Part shown: positions 1-11,969 of the stretch, one piece after another | Position numbering within the stretch: position 1 is the stretch's first letter | Layout of the letters: every line of letters begins with the position of its first letter | Source of the DNA: Eucommia ulmoides | Taxonomy: Eukaryota; Streptophyta; Magnoliopsida; Garryales; Eucommiaceae | Length of the DNA: 64,000 nt | NCBI GenBank assembly: GCA_016647705.1 | Contig: CM028328.1 | Span: 48,540,647-48,604,646 of the forward strand | Direction: 5' to 3' | Program-made: the position numbers and the translations under genes | Notes under the pieces: generated by a model | Told to the model about the DNA's origin: nothing | The model's database searches: none | Seen by the model: only the letters and a program-made list of their open reading frames with translations

Positions 1-179
1 TTTTTTAACATTTTAATACATTTTAACTCTGATTCTGTTGTTGTAAATGTTTATTATTCTTTACGTAAACAAATCAACAAACCATAATTTTAGTACAAAC
101 CTTCATCAAAACCACCCAAAAATGAAAGGAAAAGGAAAAAAAAAAAAAAAAAACTAAGATCAACGAAAAAACAAATCGA

Positions 180-860
180 TGTGAATATTTTATCAAACCT
201 ATGAACGTTCACCCGAAACACCACAAACAACAATTCAAAACACCAAATCACCCTAAGATAAAAAAAAAAAAAAGAATCGACATAAACATTCACCAACTAC
301 ACATGACACATTCACCCCGAAGATTAAATCAAAAGAAATCTAAAACCCCATGCAAACATTCACAAAAAAACAAATAAACGAAATGTGAAACAAACCTAAG
401 ATCAATGAAAAGAACATTCAAAACAGATCTAACAATATCAACAAAAAGAATAAACAAAATTTGAGCCACTAACTGACCAATCAAAACAAGATCTGAATGT
501 TTACTAACTGAATGATCAAGACAATAATTGAATGTTCACAAATAAACAAATCTAAATATTCAAAACAAGATCTAACAAGAAGAATAAACAAAAAACTTCC
601 CAAAAAATAACAAAATCTACATGAATATTCACTAAATCACAAATGAACATACACCAGACCACATATTCAGAATGAGCATTCAGATCTAGGTATTTTACAT
701 GGGCATTCAACATAAATATTGAACTAGATCTAGCTGGTGCAAACATTCACGAAAAACAAAGAAAAAATATTGAAAAATCCCTAAAACAATCAACAAAAAA
801 CAAATAAGTATGAACATTATCCAAATTTGAACATCCCCAAATTAGACAAACAGCGGAAAT
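180..860. repeat. AT-rich stretch dense in GAACATTC-like words
   Basis: No gene is visible. The stretch repeats the word (G/A)AACATTCA and its complement many times at irregular spacing. Exact 8-bp dyads of the form GAAnnTTC occur at 203-210, 412-419, 530-537 and 623-630, with many one-mismatch versions between them. GAAnnTTC is the shape of a heat-shock-element dyad, but no neighbouring gene supports that reading. It may be part of an eroded retroelement. Confidence 0.4.
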
Positions 861-1770
861 GAACATCCAGATCTGGAAATTCCCCAGATTTGAACCAAAT
901 CTGGGGCATACAAATGAGCAAGAGAAAGTGTTGTGACAAAAACTGTGTTTTGTCTTATATTAAATTAAACTCGCAAGCGCACGAATCGGATGTAGCAAAG
1001 ACTAATGGAAGCGAGGTCGATCCCACGAGGATTTGGCTATAGAAAAATTTAATCAGTCCAATTTAATTCAATTATAATCTAGTTCAAGATAATTTAGTTT
1101 TTGATTTGTGGTTTAAGAAAGAGAAAATTAAATAAACAGTAAAATAATTAGTTTAACTTGATCAAAGGTGGAAAAAATACTAAGATTTTAGAATCCACCG
1201 ATGTATAATTTAATCAGTTCTATTATTGTGTTGACTCCAAAGTTTTAGTGATAGTTTTAGAAATGAATTTTACTATCTCATTAAGATTTTAGAAATTGTA
1301 CAAGTTGGTTTTTTTCTTCACTTTGAAAATATAATTTCTTAAGCATTATATGTATACAAATTAATGGAAAATATATAATCAAAAGATATTATTGATTTTA
1401 CAATACGAACCCAAGTATTAAATAATTTATAACAATCAATAATACATGATATTAAAGATGAAATTATTTATTTAATTGAAGCAAAAATCATAAACATTTA
1501 AATGCCAATTGTTCGGAATCAACACAACATAAAACTTAATTAATTACACATGGTTTCATCCTCAATCTTAGTACAAAAAAATTTAGAAATGCATAATAGA
1601 AGAACACAAAACCTTATTGACAATTAACATTTCCCAATATTCTGTTCCGAAAATTCTCTGCAAGGAGAATAACCAATTGCAGTGTCCAGCCTTCACTCTT
1701 AATAACCAATAGTCCTCTATCTCTTGTGAACAACCAATTTGAACTCCCCCTTTACTGCCGAAGCCTTGGT

Positions 1771-1782
1771 CTTATTTATAGG
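1771..1782 (-). promoter_or_regulatory. TATA-like box of LTR D
   Basis: The minus strand reads CCTATAAATAAG, a good plant TATA box. It lies about 100-200 bp downstream, in minus orientation, of the palindromic word array at 1885-1975. This is the usual U3/R position in an LTR. Confidence 0.5.
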
Positions 1783-1884
1783 TGAGCTTGGTTTGGCCGT
1801 ACAAATTCAGTCACAAAAATCATTGGGCACATGGGGGTGGGTGCACCGAAATTCGGTGCACCCTATATACTGTGGGCAGAGAGC

Positions 1885-1975
1885 ATGCGGCCTGCACTAG
1901 TCACTGCACAGTGACCAGTGTAGCTGGTTGCACGTGCGACCAGTGTTGTTCGTACGTGCGACCAATTTTCACCCG
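1885..1975. repeat. Palindromic word array in LTR D
   Basis: Closely spaced dyads include CACTGCACAGTG, CACTGG-type words, GGTTGCACGTGCGACC and CGTACGTGCGACC. They lie directly upstream of the TATA-like box of LTR D. The same arrangement, with other words, recurs in other LTRs of this window. Confidence 0.6.
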
Positions 1976-2165
1976 CCGCCTCGGTTGGTCTTGATCTGTC
2001 CAGACTTATCTCGTTTTCGTCTGTTTCTTTTCTATTTTGTTCCAAATTAACGCATTTTTATTCCATTTCAAAAAATTTGCGAAAACAAAGAAAATAAATT
2101 AATTACTAATATTTAATTTATTTAAGAGATTAACAAAACTTAATTTAGCGGTATTAAATCGCACA

Positions 2166-3963
2166 AATGCAGTGCAATCAGAAAGCTATAGAGATAGGGT
2201 AGCAGTTCACCCTTAGATCAACTGAAAATCACTCTCAAATTTGGAAAATGCCATAACATAACCTGATTTGGGGAGAAAAGATAGATAGAAATAGAGGCTG
2301 GTAGTTTAGAGAGAGAGTGTGTGTGGTCTGCGAAGAGCACGAACTGATCTTTGTGACGAGTAAATGTTCAGCTACAACGAAGAACTGTGATGAAGAATCG
2401 TAGTGGCGATAAAGAACGGTGATAAAGAATGGGGACGGAGAATATATAATGATGGCGATGAAGAACGGCAACGCAACCACGAGCACCAGCGACGACAACT
2501 ACTACGAACTAAGAAAAAAAAGATAATGACTTTGGAAAGAGAGAGGGAGAAAGGATATTGGCAACCACGAGAACCAGGGGTTTGAAGATGAACAACAGCT
2601 AGGGTTTGAAAATGGAGATGAACAGCTTGAAATTAGAAATGAGATGGGCAGAGTTGATATGAATGTGTGCGTGTTTGATTTTAGGGCTAGGGTTATATTA
2701 GGGGTATGGGTTATATTAGGGGTATAGTTGTCTCTTTATTAGTAAATTTAACTATCAAAGAATTAAATATTTAGAAATAATAAAAATAGGATTAAATAAT
2801 AACCTTTTTGCTTAAAAAGCTTATTGAAGAAAGAGAATGTGAAATTTAGTTTAAACAATAAAAAAAAAAAAAAAAAAAAAAAAAAATTAAATAACGTTGG
2901 GCAATTGATTACTTGCTTATATTATTTATGAATGTGTTTCATTACTCAATTTTGTTTAATGATAATGGATTGCTAATGTGCTCAATTGTTTCATTTCACT
3001 GGGCAGTGTTTTTTCATAAGAGTAGGCACTTGGGCAGTGGATTGCTTATGAATTGTGACTTCACTCGGCCGTTAGGATTTCTTTTTTGATAAGCATGGGC
3101 AGTTGGACAGTGGATTGCGTATGTTTCGAACTCGGATTTATGAATATATTTGGTTACTCAAATGTTTAATTAAGGAACTCTCAATTAAATTAAGAAACTC
3201 CTAGTTTGAATTTGTTAAATAATAGTGTTGGTATCTAAAATTAGTAAACACTTCGAGTTGGTCTAGTAAAAGTCTAAGTGTAAAATTCTTACTGAGGTGA
3301 GGTGTTGAGTTCAAAGTTTAGGGGCAGAGGTCCTTAAGCTCTTCGCGGTCAACCGTCAATCCTATCAAAATCTAAGTTGAAGTTACCAATCTGGTATGTG
3401 CAAAAAGACCCACCAAGGTTGTGCCTGGTGAAATCCCTCCGACGTGAGAGAAAGAGATCAAGAGGAAAAAGCTTCAGTATGCTTCAATTGAACAAATGAG
3501 CATTAGCTGGGCATTGAATGCCTGGGTATTTATCAGAGAGGAACACAATTAGCACCGTAGAATTAGGATACAGAGCACGGTTAATTAAGGTATCTTGATG
3601 CGTCGCCAATAGGATGGTGCATGGAGAGATTATATCATTTGCCTGGCCCTCCAAACCATCTAAGAAACCCACGTATTGATCCAAGTAATTTGAGGAGGTT
3701 AGGCCTAGACCACAGGAATGGCGTGGTCTTTCTTGTTGGATTAGGTCCTCTAGGAGGGTTGTCGAGGTAAAGAGCTCCTCAACTCAGAGAATTGGGAGAA
3801 AATGGATCATTGAGTTCATCCCACAACCATGTAGGCCTACTACCAAGGTCTCCGAGCAGAGGCAGAACGGATGAACGGAGATGAGCACGATAAGGAGACA
3901 CCGTAAATCTCAAAATATTAAAATGTGGGTATGTCTAAAACACGAAAGCCACCTTACAATGTA
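2166..3963. other. Intergenic, no gene recognised
   Basis: No supported coding region. The stretch holds an A-tract at 2860-2886. A loose set of words like GGGCAGTGGATTGCTTATG recurs three or four times between 2897 and 3130. About 3240-3900 is higher-complexity sequence that looks like eroded retroelement DNA but matches no domain I recognise. The 5' LTR of copia X was expected here and was not found. Confidence 0.4.
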
Positions 3964-4081
3964 TGGGTTTTAAAAGATCAATTGATCCCTAATACCTTCA
4001 CCAGTTCTCTATTTCCTACAATTATCTCATTTATTGCTCAAGCTACCACTTCTCGAGAAGCATGGACTATTCTTGCAAATA
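3964..4081 (+). pseudogene. Copia X gag, N-proximal fragment
   Basis: One open frame of about 39 codons matches the middle of a copia-type gag (UBN2/retrotran_gag class). It begins with a W..KDQ stretch, passes through a TSREAW segment and ends at ILAN. The family continues here with a segment ending RGRIKQ, and that segment is found about 12.6 kb away at 16662. The frame opens into unrelated sequence on its left, so the true gag start is lost. The gag role would be virus-like particle formation; this piece cannot function. Confidence 0.75.
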
Positions 4082-5468
4082 TGACTCACCCCAGACTTCG
4101 ATAGCAGAAGAAGTAGAGAATCAGGAAGAGGATAAAAATAAGTTTCATCGTTTCCTCTCTAAGTCGTCCACATCCATTTATTTTTAAAATGGTTTTCAAA
4201 GGATTTTCTAGGCATCGATTTTGAAAAACTTCTTGGGCCTAGATTTTTTGTTAAAAATGGAGTCACCACCTAGCCTGGGGTTAAATGGTGTGCTAGGTAA
4301 CCAGGATTTTGAAAATTCATTTTTCCGTTTGTAATGGCCCGTGTTTTGACTTCTATAGGTCTATGTACCAGAAATATTATTTAAGTTTGAGTCATTTATA
4401 CTCGGGGAAAGTGTTAGACACCCCAAGACACTCGTCCGAAGACGGTACCTTAGTCTAAAAATATATCCATTGTTAAACACTATCCAAGCAGTTTTATTTG
4501 ATTGCTTAAACAAAAATAATTCCCCTTTTTAAATTTTTTGTTCTTTTTTATGTATTTTTGACATGATTTAATGGAAAACAAGTAAATACTACAGCTACTA
4601 CTAGTTAGCAACACCCAATAACAGTTTATATACAAACAGATATGTAAGTATGCAAGTTATACCAAATGAAATGTAAACTAAGACTAAGTTGTTTGGATAT
4701 CGACTGAACCCGCATGTAGGTTGCCTACGTATCTTGAATGAGAATCAAGTCATCATGTAGTTCGTTCTAATTAGGGTAAAGAATATGGTTTATTATTAGA
4801 GGTATGATTGAACCCTTATGGGTTGGATACGTACTTTTGGTGGTTACCAAATATCAGGTCAAACGTAGTTAATTCCATTCTCGTTGAAAACTGGATTCAT
4901 TATTAGAGGTGTGACCACCCTTATGGGCTGCCTACATACTTTGGGTAGTTACCAAAGTTCAGGTCGAACGTAGTTCAGTGTTACGTTTGGAAAAGCTGAG
5001 TTGGTTTAATTTAAGGCTAAGTTTTTTTTAGTTTAAGACTGGTTTGTTTAGTTAATTTCGGTTGATTATTAGTTAGTTTTGGTTAATTATCAGTTAGTTT
5101 TAATTGTGAACAACCTTAATTAGCTATTATTATCAGTTCTTAGAGTTTTGAACAACATGAATCACAATCCTAACTAGGTTTGTTAATAGTTTTAGAGTTG
5201 TGAACAACCTGAATCACAACCCTAATATATATATAACCACCTTTTGATTTTGTCCAGAACCTTAAACAAACTCTTTCGTTTTGGATAGTTTAGTGTTGTT
5301 GTATGAGTTGTTAGTTAAAAGTGAAAATAAATACCATATATTTATGCCAATCCTATTCACAACTAAGTAAAACAAGAATATTTTTGAAGAAGAATCTCAC
5401 ATATCCTCGAAGGAATTGTGGCCCTCCCTTTATCCCGAGTTCTTAGCCATAAGGGCCTGTCGGTGTAA

Positions 5469-5502
<34 letters not shown>
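5469..5502. repeat. (TG)n(TA)n microsatellite
   Basis: About nine TG dinucleotides run directly into about eight TA dinucleotides, inside LTR Y. Confidence 0.95.
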
Positions 5503-6318
5503 GTTATATGTTTTATTTTGCTAAAAATGAAACGAAATACGATGTTCTTGGGGAGAATCGTATAGCCTATGCACAACTCATGGTGTGATAGAATTTTTTG
5601 TTTGAATCCTTACATGTTCTTAACATGTTGTTAGATTATTCTATATTTGAATATTTTTGAATGATATGGAATGTTTTTTAATGTTCTTGAGTGTTCTTGA
5701 ATGTTTTTAAATGTTATTGAAATGCTTGAAATGGTTTTGTATGATTTGACCCTAGTTTGATTGTTATAGTTAAGATTAAGTGTTTGTTTGATGTTCTTGA
5801 CAAAATTAAAAGCTTGTTTGGTTGTTTTATGGGTTTATGTGTTATATACATGAAAGTAAAGTGGATTATCTACATGATCCTACTATATACAAGCAACATA
5901 TACAAGATTAAACAAAGATTATAGGGTGTTTTATAGGAACATACCTACTTAGGGGATATGGTCTTCCCTCAATGTTTACCTTATTTTTCTCCTTGGTCGG
6001 TGATTGATTGGTGGTCGTCGATTCCTCGAGTTCTTAGCTAAGAACCCAAGAACACCCTACTTAGGGGATGTAGTCGTCCCTAAGTAGCTAACCTCATTTC
6101 CCTTCCAACTCCTCTTGGCTCAGTGTTGATTGGTGATTGTCGATCCTTGAAGTTCATGTTCTAAGAAATTCAAGAACACCTTCCACGACTGAATTTTGGC
6201 AAAATAACGATGTTTCATTTGAGAAATCTACTTGAGAGGACTAGGACCCGAGAAAGTTGCTCGAGTTTAAAGAGAGAAACTAGGCCTTCAAGACTTGAAA
6301 TTTATCAAAACAGGCCCC

Positions 6319-6366
6319 CTATTTACAGGCATGGTATGCCTACGCATTGATCAATGAGTAGGCATA
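6319..6366 (-). promoter_or_regulatory. TATA-like box with adjacent long palindrome in LTR Y
   Basis: On the minus strand CCTGTAAATAGGGGGCC reads as a TATA/start-site region. Immediately upstream, 6335-6366 is a near-perfect 32-bp inverted repeat with arms ATGCCTAC and GTAGGCAT around a CATTGATCAATG core. Confidence 0.55.
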
Positions 6367-6374
6367 TCCAGGTT

Positions 6375-7700
6375 GTTGGCCTAGTGAGCTACCCAAGAGG
6401 GGGAAGAATTAGCTAGTTATAAACAATTTAAACAAATTTCATATCTTATCAAAACTTAATTAATCAAATAATCAATTTACCCTCAATCAATTATTATCCT
6501 TATAATGCAGAAGATAATTGTATTTAATATAGGTTCACACCCAAACAACAAAATATAAATAAAGTAAACAAGGCATCACACAAGAATCTATTTAAGCTAT
6601 TTTGAAACAGACCCTCTAATAGCTAGTTTCCTAAAGATATGACATTTAAATGCACCTATAGACCCCATATATCAACACCATTCATTCATGGGCTAATTCA
6701 CTTAGATATGGATTTTAAAACATTCAATTTAGTCTCCAAATTAATTCTCAATATGAAATTGAATAGATATGAAGTATTGAATTAACCAAATTGAGAAACA
6801 CTTAAATTATGTGTACCATATCTATAGGGATATTCAAATAGAAGTATTATATCTTCAATATATCCAAATCCTTAAAATATCTCAATCAGTTAATCCAAAA
6901 ATGGCTTGTTAACGGCTAGTTTCGAGCAAAATTTGAAAATCCTCCAACCTCTAACTGTATAGTCGGTTTACTGATCATAGGCCATCAGTCAACTAATCAA
7001 TTCAAGTTATAGCCCAAGCCACTGCTCAAACAATGTTCGGTTGACCGATCAATTCAAGATGCTTTCCTAGGCCAAAGTTTAGCCCTGGTCCGTTGACCGA
7101 TCGATATGGAGAGTTTTATTTCGGTTCATTGGTTGACCGATCTCTCTTAGCCAATTGACCGATCAATTTAGAGACTCATTTTTTTTCTAGCCCATGCCCA
7201 TCTGTTGACTGATCCTTTGATGGTCAGTTAACCGATCAATACTGGAACACTCTACTCTCAAATTATTTCAACTTCAAACTTCGACGTTTTACACCCTTTC
7301 ACCAATTTCTTTTCTCAGTTAACTTAATTGACATTAATATTCAATTTTAAATACTAATCTTGCTTTGGTCAATTTTTATTTTTTAATTTCATACTGGAAC
7401 AAATAATTGAACACAAATTAGGACCTTAATTTTATCAAATGAACACATATAAATATTAATCATTAAATTGTGTTGTGTGTGATCCTAATCCAAATATTAT
7501 TAAGAGTAAAATAGATTTAAGTTGTTTTCACCTAGTATCTTCAGAATCTTCAATACTTTTTAATATCTGTCTCTTCATCTTTCATAATTACTTCATGATA
7601 TTATCTTGAATGGAACTCTTAAATTGAAACACTCAATAAACACGTTAGTTCCACCAAAAACATCAACCTTTAATTGTCCATCAAAACCTCAGGATCAACA
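6375..7700 (-). repeat. 3' LTR of element E
   Basis: In minus orientation it starts TGTTGATCCTGAGG at 7700 and ends GGCCTAGG-type sequence plus CCAACA at 6375. It is 1326 bp, shorter than its partner, because it lacks a 962-bp stretch that the 5' LTR has at 13570-14531. A word array lies at 6955-7250. Confidence 0.8.
6955..7250. repeat. GGTTGACCGATC word array in 3' LTR of E
   Basis: Variants of CGGTTGACCGATCGAT recur about ten times in both orientations at irregular spacing. The matching array in the other LTR is at 14890-15232, and its spacing is largely conserved. Confidence 0.8.
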
Positions 7701-7714
7701 ATCTCCCCATTTTT
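7701..7714 (-). promoter_or_regulatory. Polypurine tract of element E
   Basis: The minus strand reads AAAAATGGGGAGAT immediately before the LTR start TGTTGA. This is the expected position of the plus-strand DNA primer of an LTR retroelement. Confidence 0.8.
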
Positions 7715-9025
7715 AATGATGACAATTAACTTTGATGTTTTCTTAAAAATAAGAATGTAACCACACTCCCCCTAAATCTGAGGACAGGTTTTTTAACTCG
7801 TTAAAGCACAATCATGAATATAATTTAATGAATATTCAACATAGCACAAAATATTACCAATAAAACAATTATAGATATTCAATAAAGCACAAAATATGAT
7901 CAATTCAATAAAATTCTCCCTCTTTATTAGTGAAATGCTTAGGTAAACAAATTCTAAACATCAACTAACTCTTTTTAGACATCATAATGATCTCCCCTTT
8001 GTCAATTCAATTCAATAAATATCAAACATATTTTCCCCCTTTGTCATCTCAAAACGTGGGTAAGGATAACCAAAAATATTTTCACTCAATGAAATATTCT
8101 ACTCTTTGATTTTCAAAAAAAAAAAAAAAGATTTTTTAAAGAATAACATCTAATAGGAGAACAAAATCATTTTTTTTTTTAAAAAAAAATATTTTTAATT
8201 TTAAAACTATATGTGGATCATCACAGAGAATAAATATTAAGCAAAACCAATCAAATCTAGATAAACCATCGTAAACCACAAACTACTTAGTCAAGTACCA
8301 GGAATCCTAAAGTAAGTTATTATAGACTACAGTACTTAAAAGTGAGACAAGTTCAAGATTCAAAACACAACCAACATAGCAATGAAGAATAAAGACTAGT
8401 AAGGACCTTGTCCCGTAAATGGATGGTATGGTCCCGACGGACTGGTGGCTAGCTACTGTGGGTACTGGACAATAGGCTAAATGCTCAATGTTGAGGGCAT
8501 CTGCTAATAATATTGCATTGACGACCTTGCTTTAGATGGCCCTGCTCCTAATGGCCTTGCTGCGGAAGATTCTCCAAATGATTGTTGCACTCCAAATAGC
8601 CTGTCCACTGTAGTACTGTTGAGCACTAAACTACTGTTGCGCTGCAAACTGCGAGGTCGGCATAAAGTGGAACATTTGTTCCATGTTGCTTGAGATTCTG
8701 CCAAATCCAACCTCTATGGTCACATTCATCTTAACCATACTGCTCTCTATCCTAGACATCTGGTAGTTCGTCATATTTGCATGTACCCGAAGATCATCAA
8801 CCTGACCTCAAAGCAAATCCATCTTCTGCTCTGAGCTCAACTCTTCCTCATCATCTTCGTCTTCTTCTTCCTCAACTACCATTCTCTGTGTTTTTTCACC
8901 CATTTATTCTTCTGAAACTCATACCTCATCAAAATAATATTACCCGTATTTATCCATCCCGGGGTAACTGAGAAGAATTTTCTTTCTTCCTAATCAGCTC
9001 TTACTCTAAAGTGATCAAACACTCT
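7715..9025 (-). other. 3' part of element E interior, degenerate
   Basis: Minus-strand continuation of the ORF ending at 9026, broken by stops and shifts. About 8504-8990 keeps short acidic and glutamine-rich open pieces, and the rest down to the PPT is AT-rich. I cannot assign a domain to it. Confidence 0.4.
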
Positions 9026-9639
9026 CTAAAGCGCATCGGCATAGGGCAATACTTTAGAGAGTTTCTGAAGATGGTATTTCATGTGGTCTATCATAATATG
9101 GGCTAAGTCTAATTTCCTCCCCATGATAATCTTATTCAAAAAATACAAGTCAAAGTCATTCATATTTACATGACTTCTTTCTCTAGGCACAATCGTATAT
9201 GAGATCACCAAATAAATGAGACGATGCTCAAGTGATAATGAGCCCACTCTGTCTCTATCCAAATCAAAATTGTCAGCAAGTTCTCTTCTATTAAAGTTTA
9301 TTGAAAGCCAATGAGGGATACTGTAAGGAAACACATTTCCTTTTTCCACCCTCAAAATCGTACTCAGAAAAGCCTTATCGAACCTAATTTTCTATTCCAT
9401 AACGAAAGACGTTTGATAGGTGTGAAAAACCTATCTATTTTCAATCCGAATTTGTTAGTTTTTTAGTACGTTTATAGTTATTTTTATTATGTTTTAATTA
9501 GTTTTTATCTTTTTGTATTAAATCAGGTGTGTGAGGCAAAAAGATAGGAAACTAGAGCGAAAACGATAAGATCAAACCAAAGTGGTTCGAAGTTACGGTG
9601 GATAAACAAGCTCAGAGGCTAAAAGATGAAACATGCCTA

Positions 9640-9925
9640 CCGCTTAGGTGTCCAGACCACCACCTAGGCGGTGAAAAAGCTGAGAAGAGAAAAATGTTAC
9701 TGATGGACGACTGCCTAGGCGAAGATTCCATTGCCTAGGCGGAAATCCAGCAGAAGACGCAGATGGGCTACTAACACCGCTTGCCTAAGTGAAGTTTTCT
9801 TCGCTTAGGCGAAAATCCAACAGAATGTTCTCCCAGTCCACCGCCTACTTTACCGCCTAGGCGATCAAACCAAACCGACCTAACTCCACCTAGGTGAAGA
9901 ATCCACCGCCTAGGCAGATTTGCCC
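9640..9925. repeat. CGCCTAGGCG word array in LTR A
   Basis: About eight copies of a palindromic word of type CGCCTAGGCG are spaced 20-70 bp apart and end about 45 bp upstream of the TATA box. Variants include CACCTAGGCGG, CGCTTAGGCG and CACCTAGGTG. Confidence 0.85.
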
Positions 9926-9969
9926 TGCACAGTCTTGAGATATTTTTAGATATTTTTGAGATATTTTGG

Positions 9970-9980
9970 CTATAAATACC
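9970..9980 (+). promoter_or_regulatory. TATA box of LTR A
   Basis: CTATAAATACC followed by a CT-rich leader, placed about 560 bp into the LTR and right after the CGCCTAGGCG array. Confidence 0.65.
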
Positions 9981-11684
9981 CCCTCTCCTCCCCCTTGGCC
10001 GGATACTCTCTTGCCCCCATGGCTGTTTGATCCCCTTAGGCTATATCTAAGGGTATAGTTAGGGATTTTAGAAGTGGAGCTCACATCCCGAAGTGGAGAA
10101 GACAGCGAATCGATCGTTGAGCGTTCTTAGCGGTTTATCTTCGGACGAGGCTAAGTTCTTCGATTGTTTTTCCTTATTTCTTTATCTTAGGATCATGTGA
10201 GCATGTTTAGCTCGTTATTTCATTGTATATGCGGCTATGGCCACGAGTTAAATATGGATTGTAGTAGGGATTAACATATAATTTATAAATACGTTGTTTG
10301 GATGATTTCGGTGTTGCGTTTATGTTTGTTCTTCGTAGTTTGATTGTGTTTATCTTATTGTTCGTTTATCATGCTTAGTTAGATAAATGGAGAATACAGA
10401 GTTTTGACAATCCCCGAATTCGGATTAAGATAAACAAACGCCACGATTCTATAACCCGGTCGGGGTTTGAATTGTGGACAATCGATGACGTTGGGGCAAG
10501 ACTCACGTGACCTAGGGTCGTTAAGACGTTGAGGAGGACTTCTTCGTTGATATGAAGTTGCGTTATATCTCCCATCTTACACTCGGGAGAGGTGGCGAGG
10601 GAGTTTACGAACGGAAATTATTAATAGGGTAAATACAACGCGACGATCCAATAACCTGGGAGGGAGTTGGATTGTGTGCAATCAATGATGCTGGGCGAGA
10701 CTTATGTGACCTAGGGTCGTTAAGACGTTGAGGGGGACTTCTTCATTGACTCGAAGTCATGTATTCCCCCGTCTTACACTCGGGAGAGGTGGCGGTGGAG
10801 TTTACGTACCGAGGTTGTCAAATAGGTCGAACAACGTAAACGTGAGTAAATCGGAATCGAACACGTATTTGTAAACACGTTAATCCCTAGGAAATTCTTC
10901 ACCCTAAAACATATTAGCATAATAGTGTAGTTAATTTAGGATATACTAGTATTAGTTTAATTAATTAAATACATTTGTTTTTCGCCTAATAAAATTAGGT
11001 CACGACAAACGTGGTATTCGATGGTAACGACACCAATCTCTATGAATACGATAACCCGATCTTTCACGATCACACTATACTAAAACTTAGACCTTGAATA
11101 CTTGCGAGTATAAGTAGCGGCGTGTTTCACGCACTACCAACGTCATATAAAAATCATAATATCTAAGGTTGCTATAGAATATCCTTACCCAAATCGACAT
11201 CCACTTATTATTTGAAGTGACAAAATCGGTCAAACCCAAGGCACTAATAAATGGTTCAATATCAAGATTTTTCTTCTTTAGACCTTCGAAATCTGTGGGT
11301 TTACAACACACAACCTTTCGATTAGCGAATTCTAATTTATATTTTAGTTCTTCCTCCTTGTTCCTAAAGTGATTTTTATCAAACTTTTCTCTTAGGGAGG
11401 GCAACCTGATTCTAGGCATTTTCTCATGATTTAAAGAACAACCAACCAACAAAAACTCAAAATTTCTAACTAATATGAAGTCCAAATTGAAACCGTAGAG
11501 GAAAGAGAGAAGAGCCAACCTTATTTCAAAACAATAGGTTTCCAAATCATAGATCCGAGCCCTAGATCTTCAGATCCAAGCCAAAATGTGTCGATTTTGT
11601 GAAGATTTAGGATGGAAATGCTTGGGAGAGGAAATGTTTTTGGAGAGAAAGGGTTTTAAAACCGAAATGGGGTGAAATGAATGG

Positions 11685-11830
11685 GCTAGGGGATATAAAT
11701 CCCGTAAGAGTCAGTTAACCGACCATTAGGGGGTCGATTGACCAACCACTGCAGCGCTTGCAACTTTTGCAGGCTTGTAACTATTAGTTGATCGACAATC
11801 TTTCTGTCGGTTGATTGACAGTACAGCCTA
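11685..11830 (-). promoter_or_regulatory. Word array and start-like region upstream of the E internal ORF
   Basis: Words of the same family as in the E LTRs (GGTCGATTGACC, TCGGTTGATTGAC, GTTGATCGAC) lie at about 11705-11822. They are followed on the minus strand by GGGATTTATATCCCC and an AAACCCTTTCTCTCC leader, then the ORF at 11545. It reads like a U3/R region captured with the ORF. The TATA assignment is weak. Confidence 0.4.
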
Positions 11831-11969
11831 GGCATTTATTTTCATATTTTTCAGCTCTAATTGATCCGCTTATCTCAATTTTTACTTCTTATTTTGATCC
11901 ACATATATTATTTAAAACATTTTTCATACACATACACACACACACATATATCACAAATATCTATTTTTC

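Larger units (their letters stand above)
944..2165 (-). mobile_element. LTR D: LTR-like element, minus orientation
   Basis: The left end contains CTCGCAAGCGCACGAATC followed by GGTCGATCCCACGAGGATT. This resembles the end structure of the gypsy LTRs at 9414, 38890 and 49971, so D appears to be a more distant member of that group lying in reverse orientation. It has a TATA-like box at 1771-1782 on the minus strand and a palindromic word array just upstream of it. No coding capacity is visible. Candidate ends are TGTG and CACA, but the 5-bp flanks (AAAAC and AATGC) do not match, so the boundaries are uncertain. Confidence 0.5.
9414..11139 (+). mobile_element. Solo LTR A (gypsy, Athila/Tat-type)
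   Basis: Starts TGATAGGTGTGAAAAA and ends GCACTACCA, flanked by ACGTT (9409-9413) and ACGTC (11140-11144), a 5-bp duplication with one mismatch. It is 1726 bp. The same family forms the 3' LTR of the gypsy element at 38890-40267 and solo LTR B at 49971. A is about 245 bp longer than B because a segment with the CTCGGGAGAGGTGGCG signature is present twice (about 10420-10610 and 10630-10820). A TATA box is at 9970-9980. Confidence 0.85.
9026..11545 (-). pseudogene. Plant-transposon-type ORF of element E, split by solo LTR A
   Basis: The first part runs 11545-11140 and the second 9413-9026, with LTR A between them. The first part carries the MPRIRLPS start region and an FDKNHFRNKEEE stretch. 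The second carries an LSLEHRLIYLVISYTI stretch, then PRERSHVN and a KIIMGRKLDLAHIMIDHM-like segment. This layout matches the putative plant transposon protein domain common in Athila/Tat-type elements; the function of that domain is unknown to me. There is one in-frame stop just after the LTR junction. The first part is preceded by a word array and an AT-rich start-like region (11685-11830). The LTR lies antisense to this ORF. Confidence 0.65.

Noticed and set aside
2640-2735. AGGGCTAGGGTT-like run suggesting interstitial telomere repeat
   Set aside because: Units do not form TTTAGGG tandem copies; only a few irregular AGGG words.
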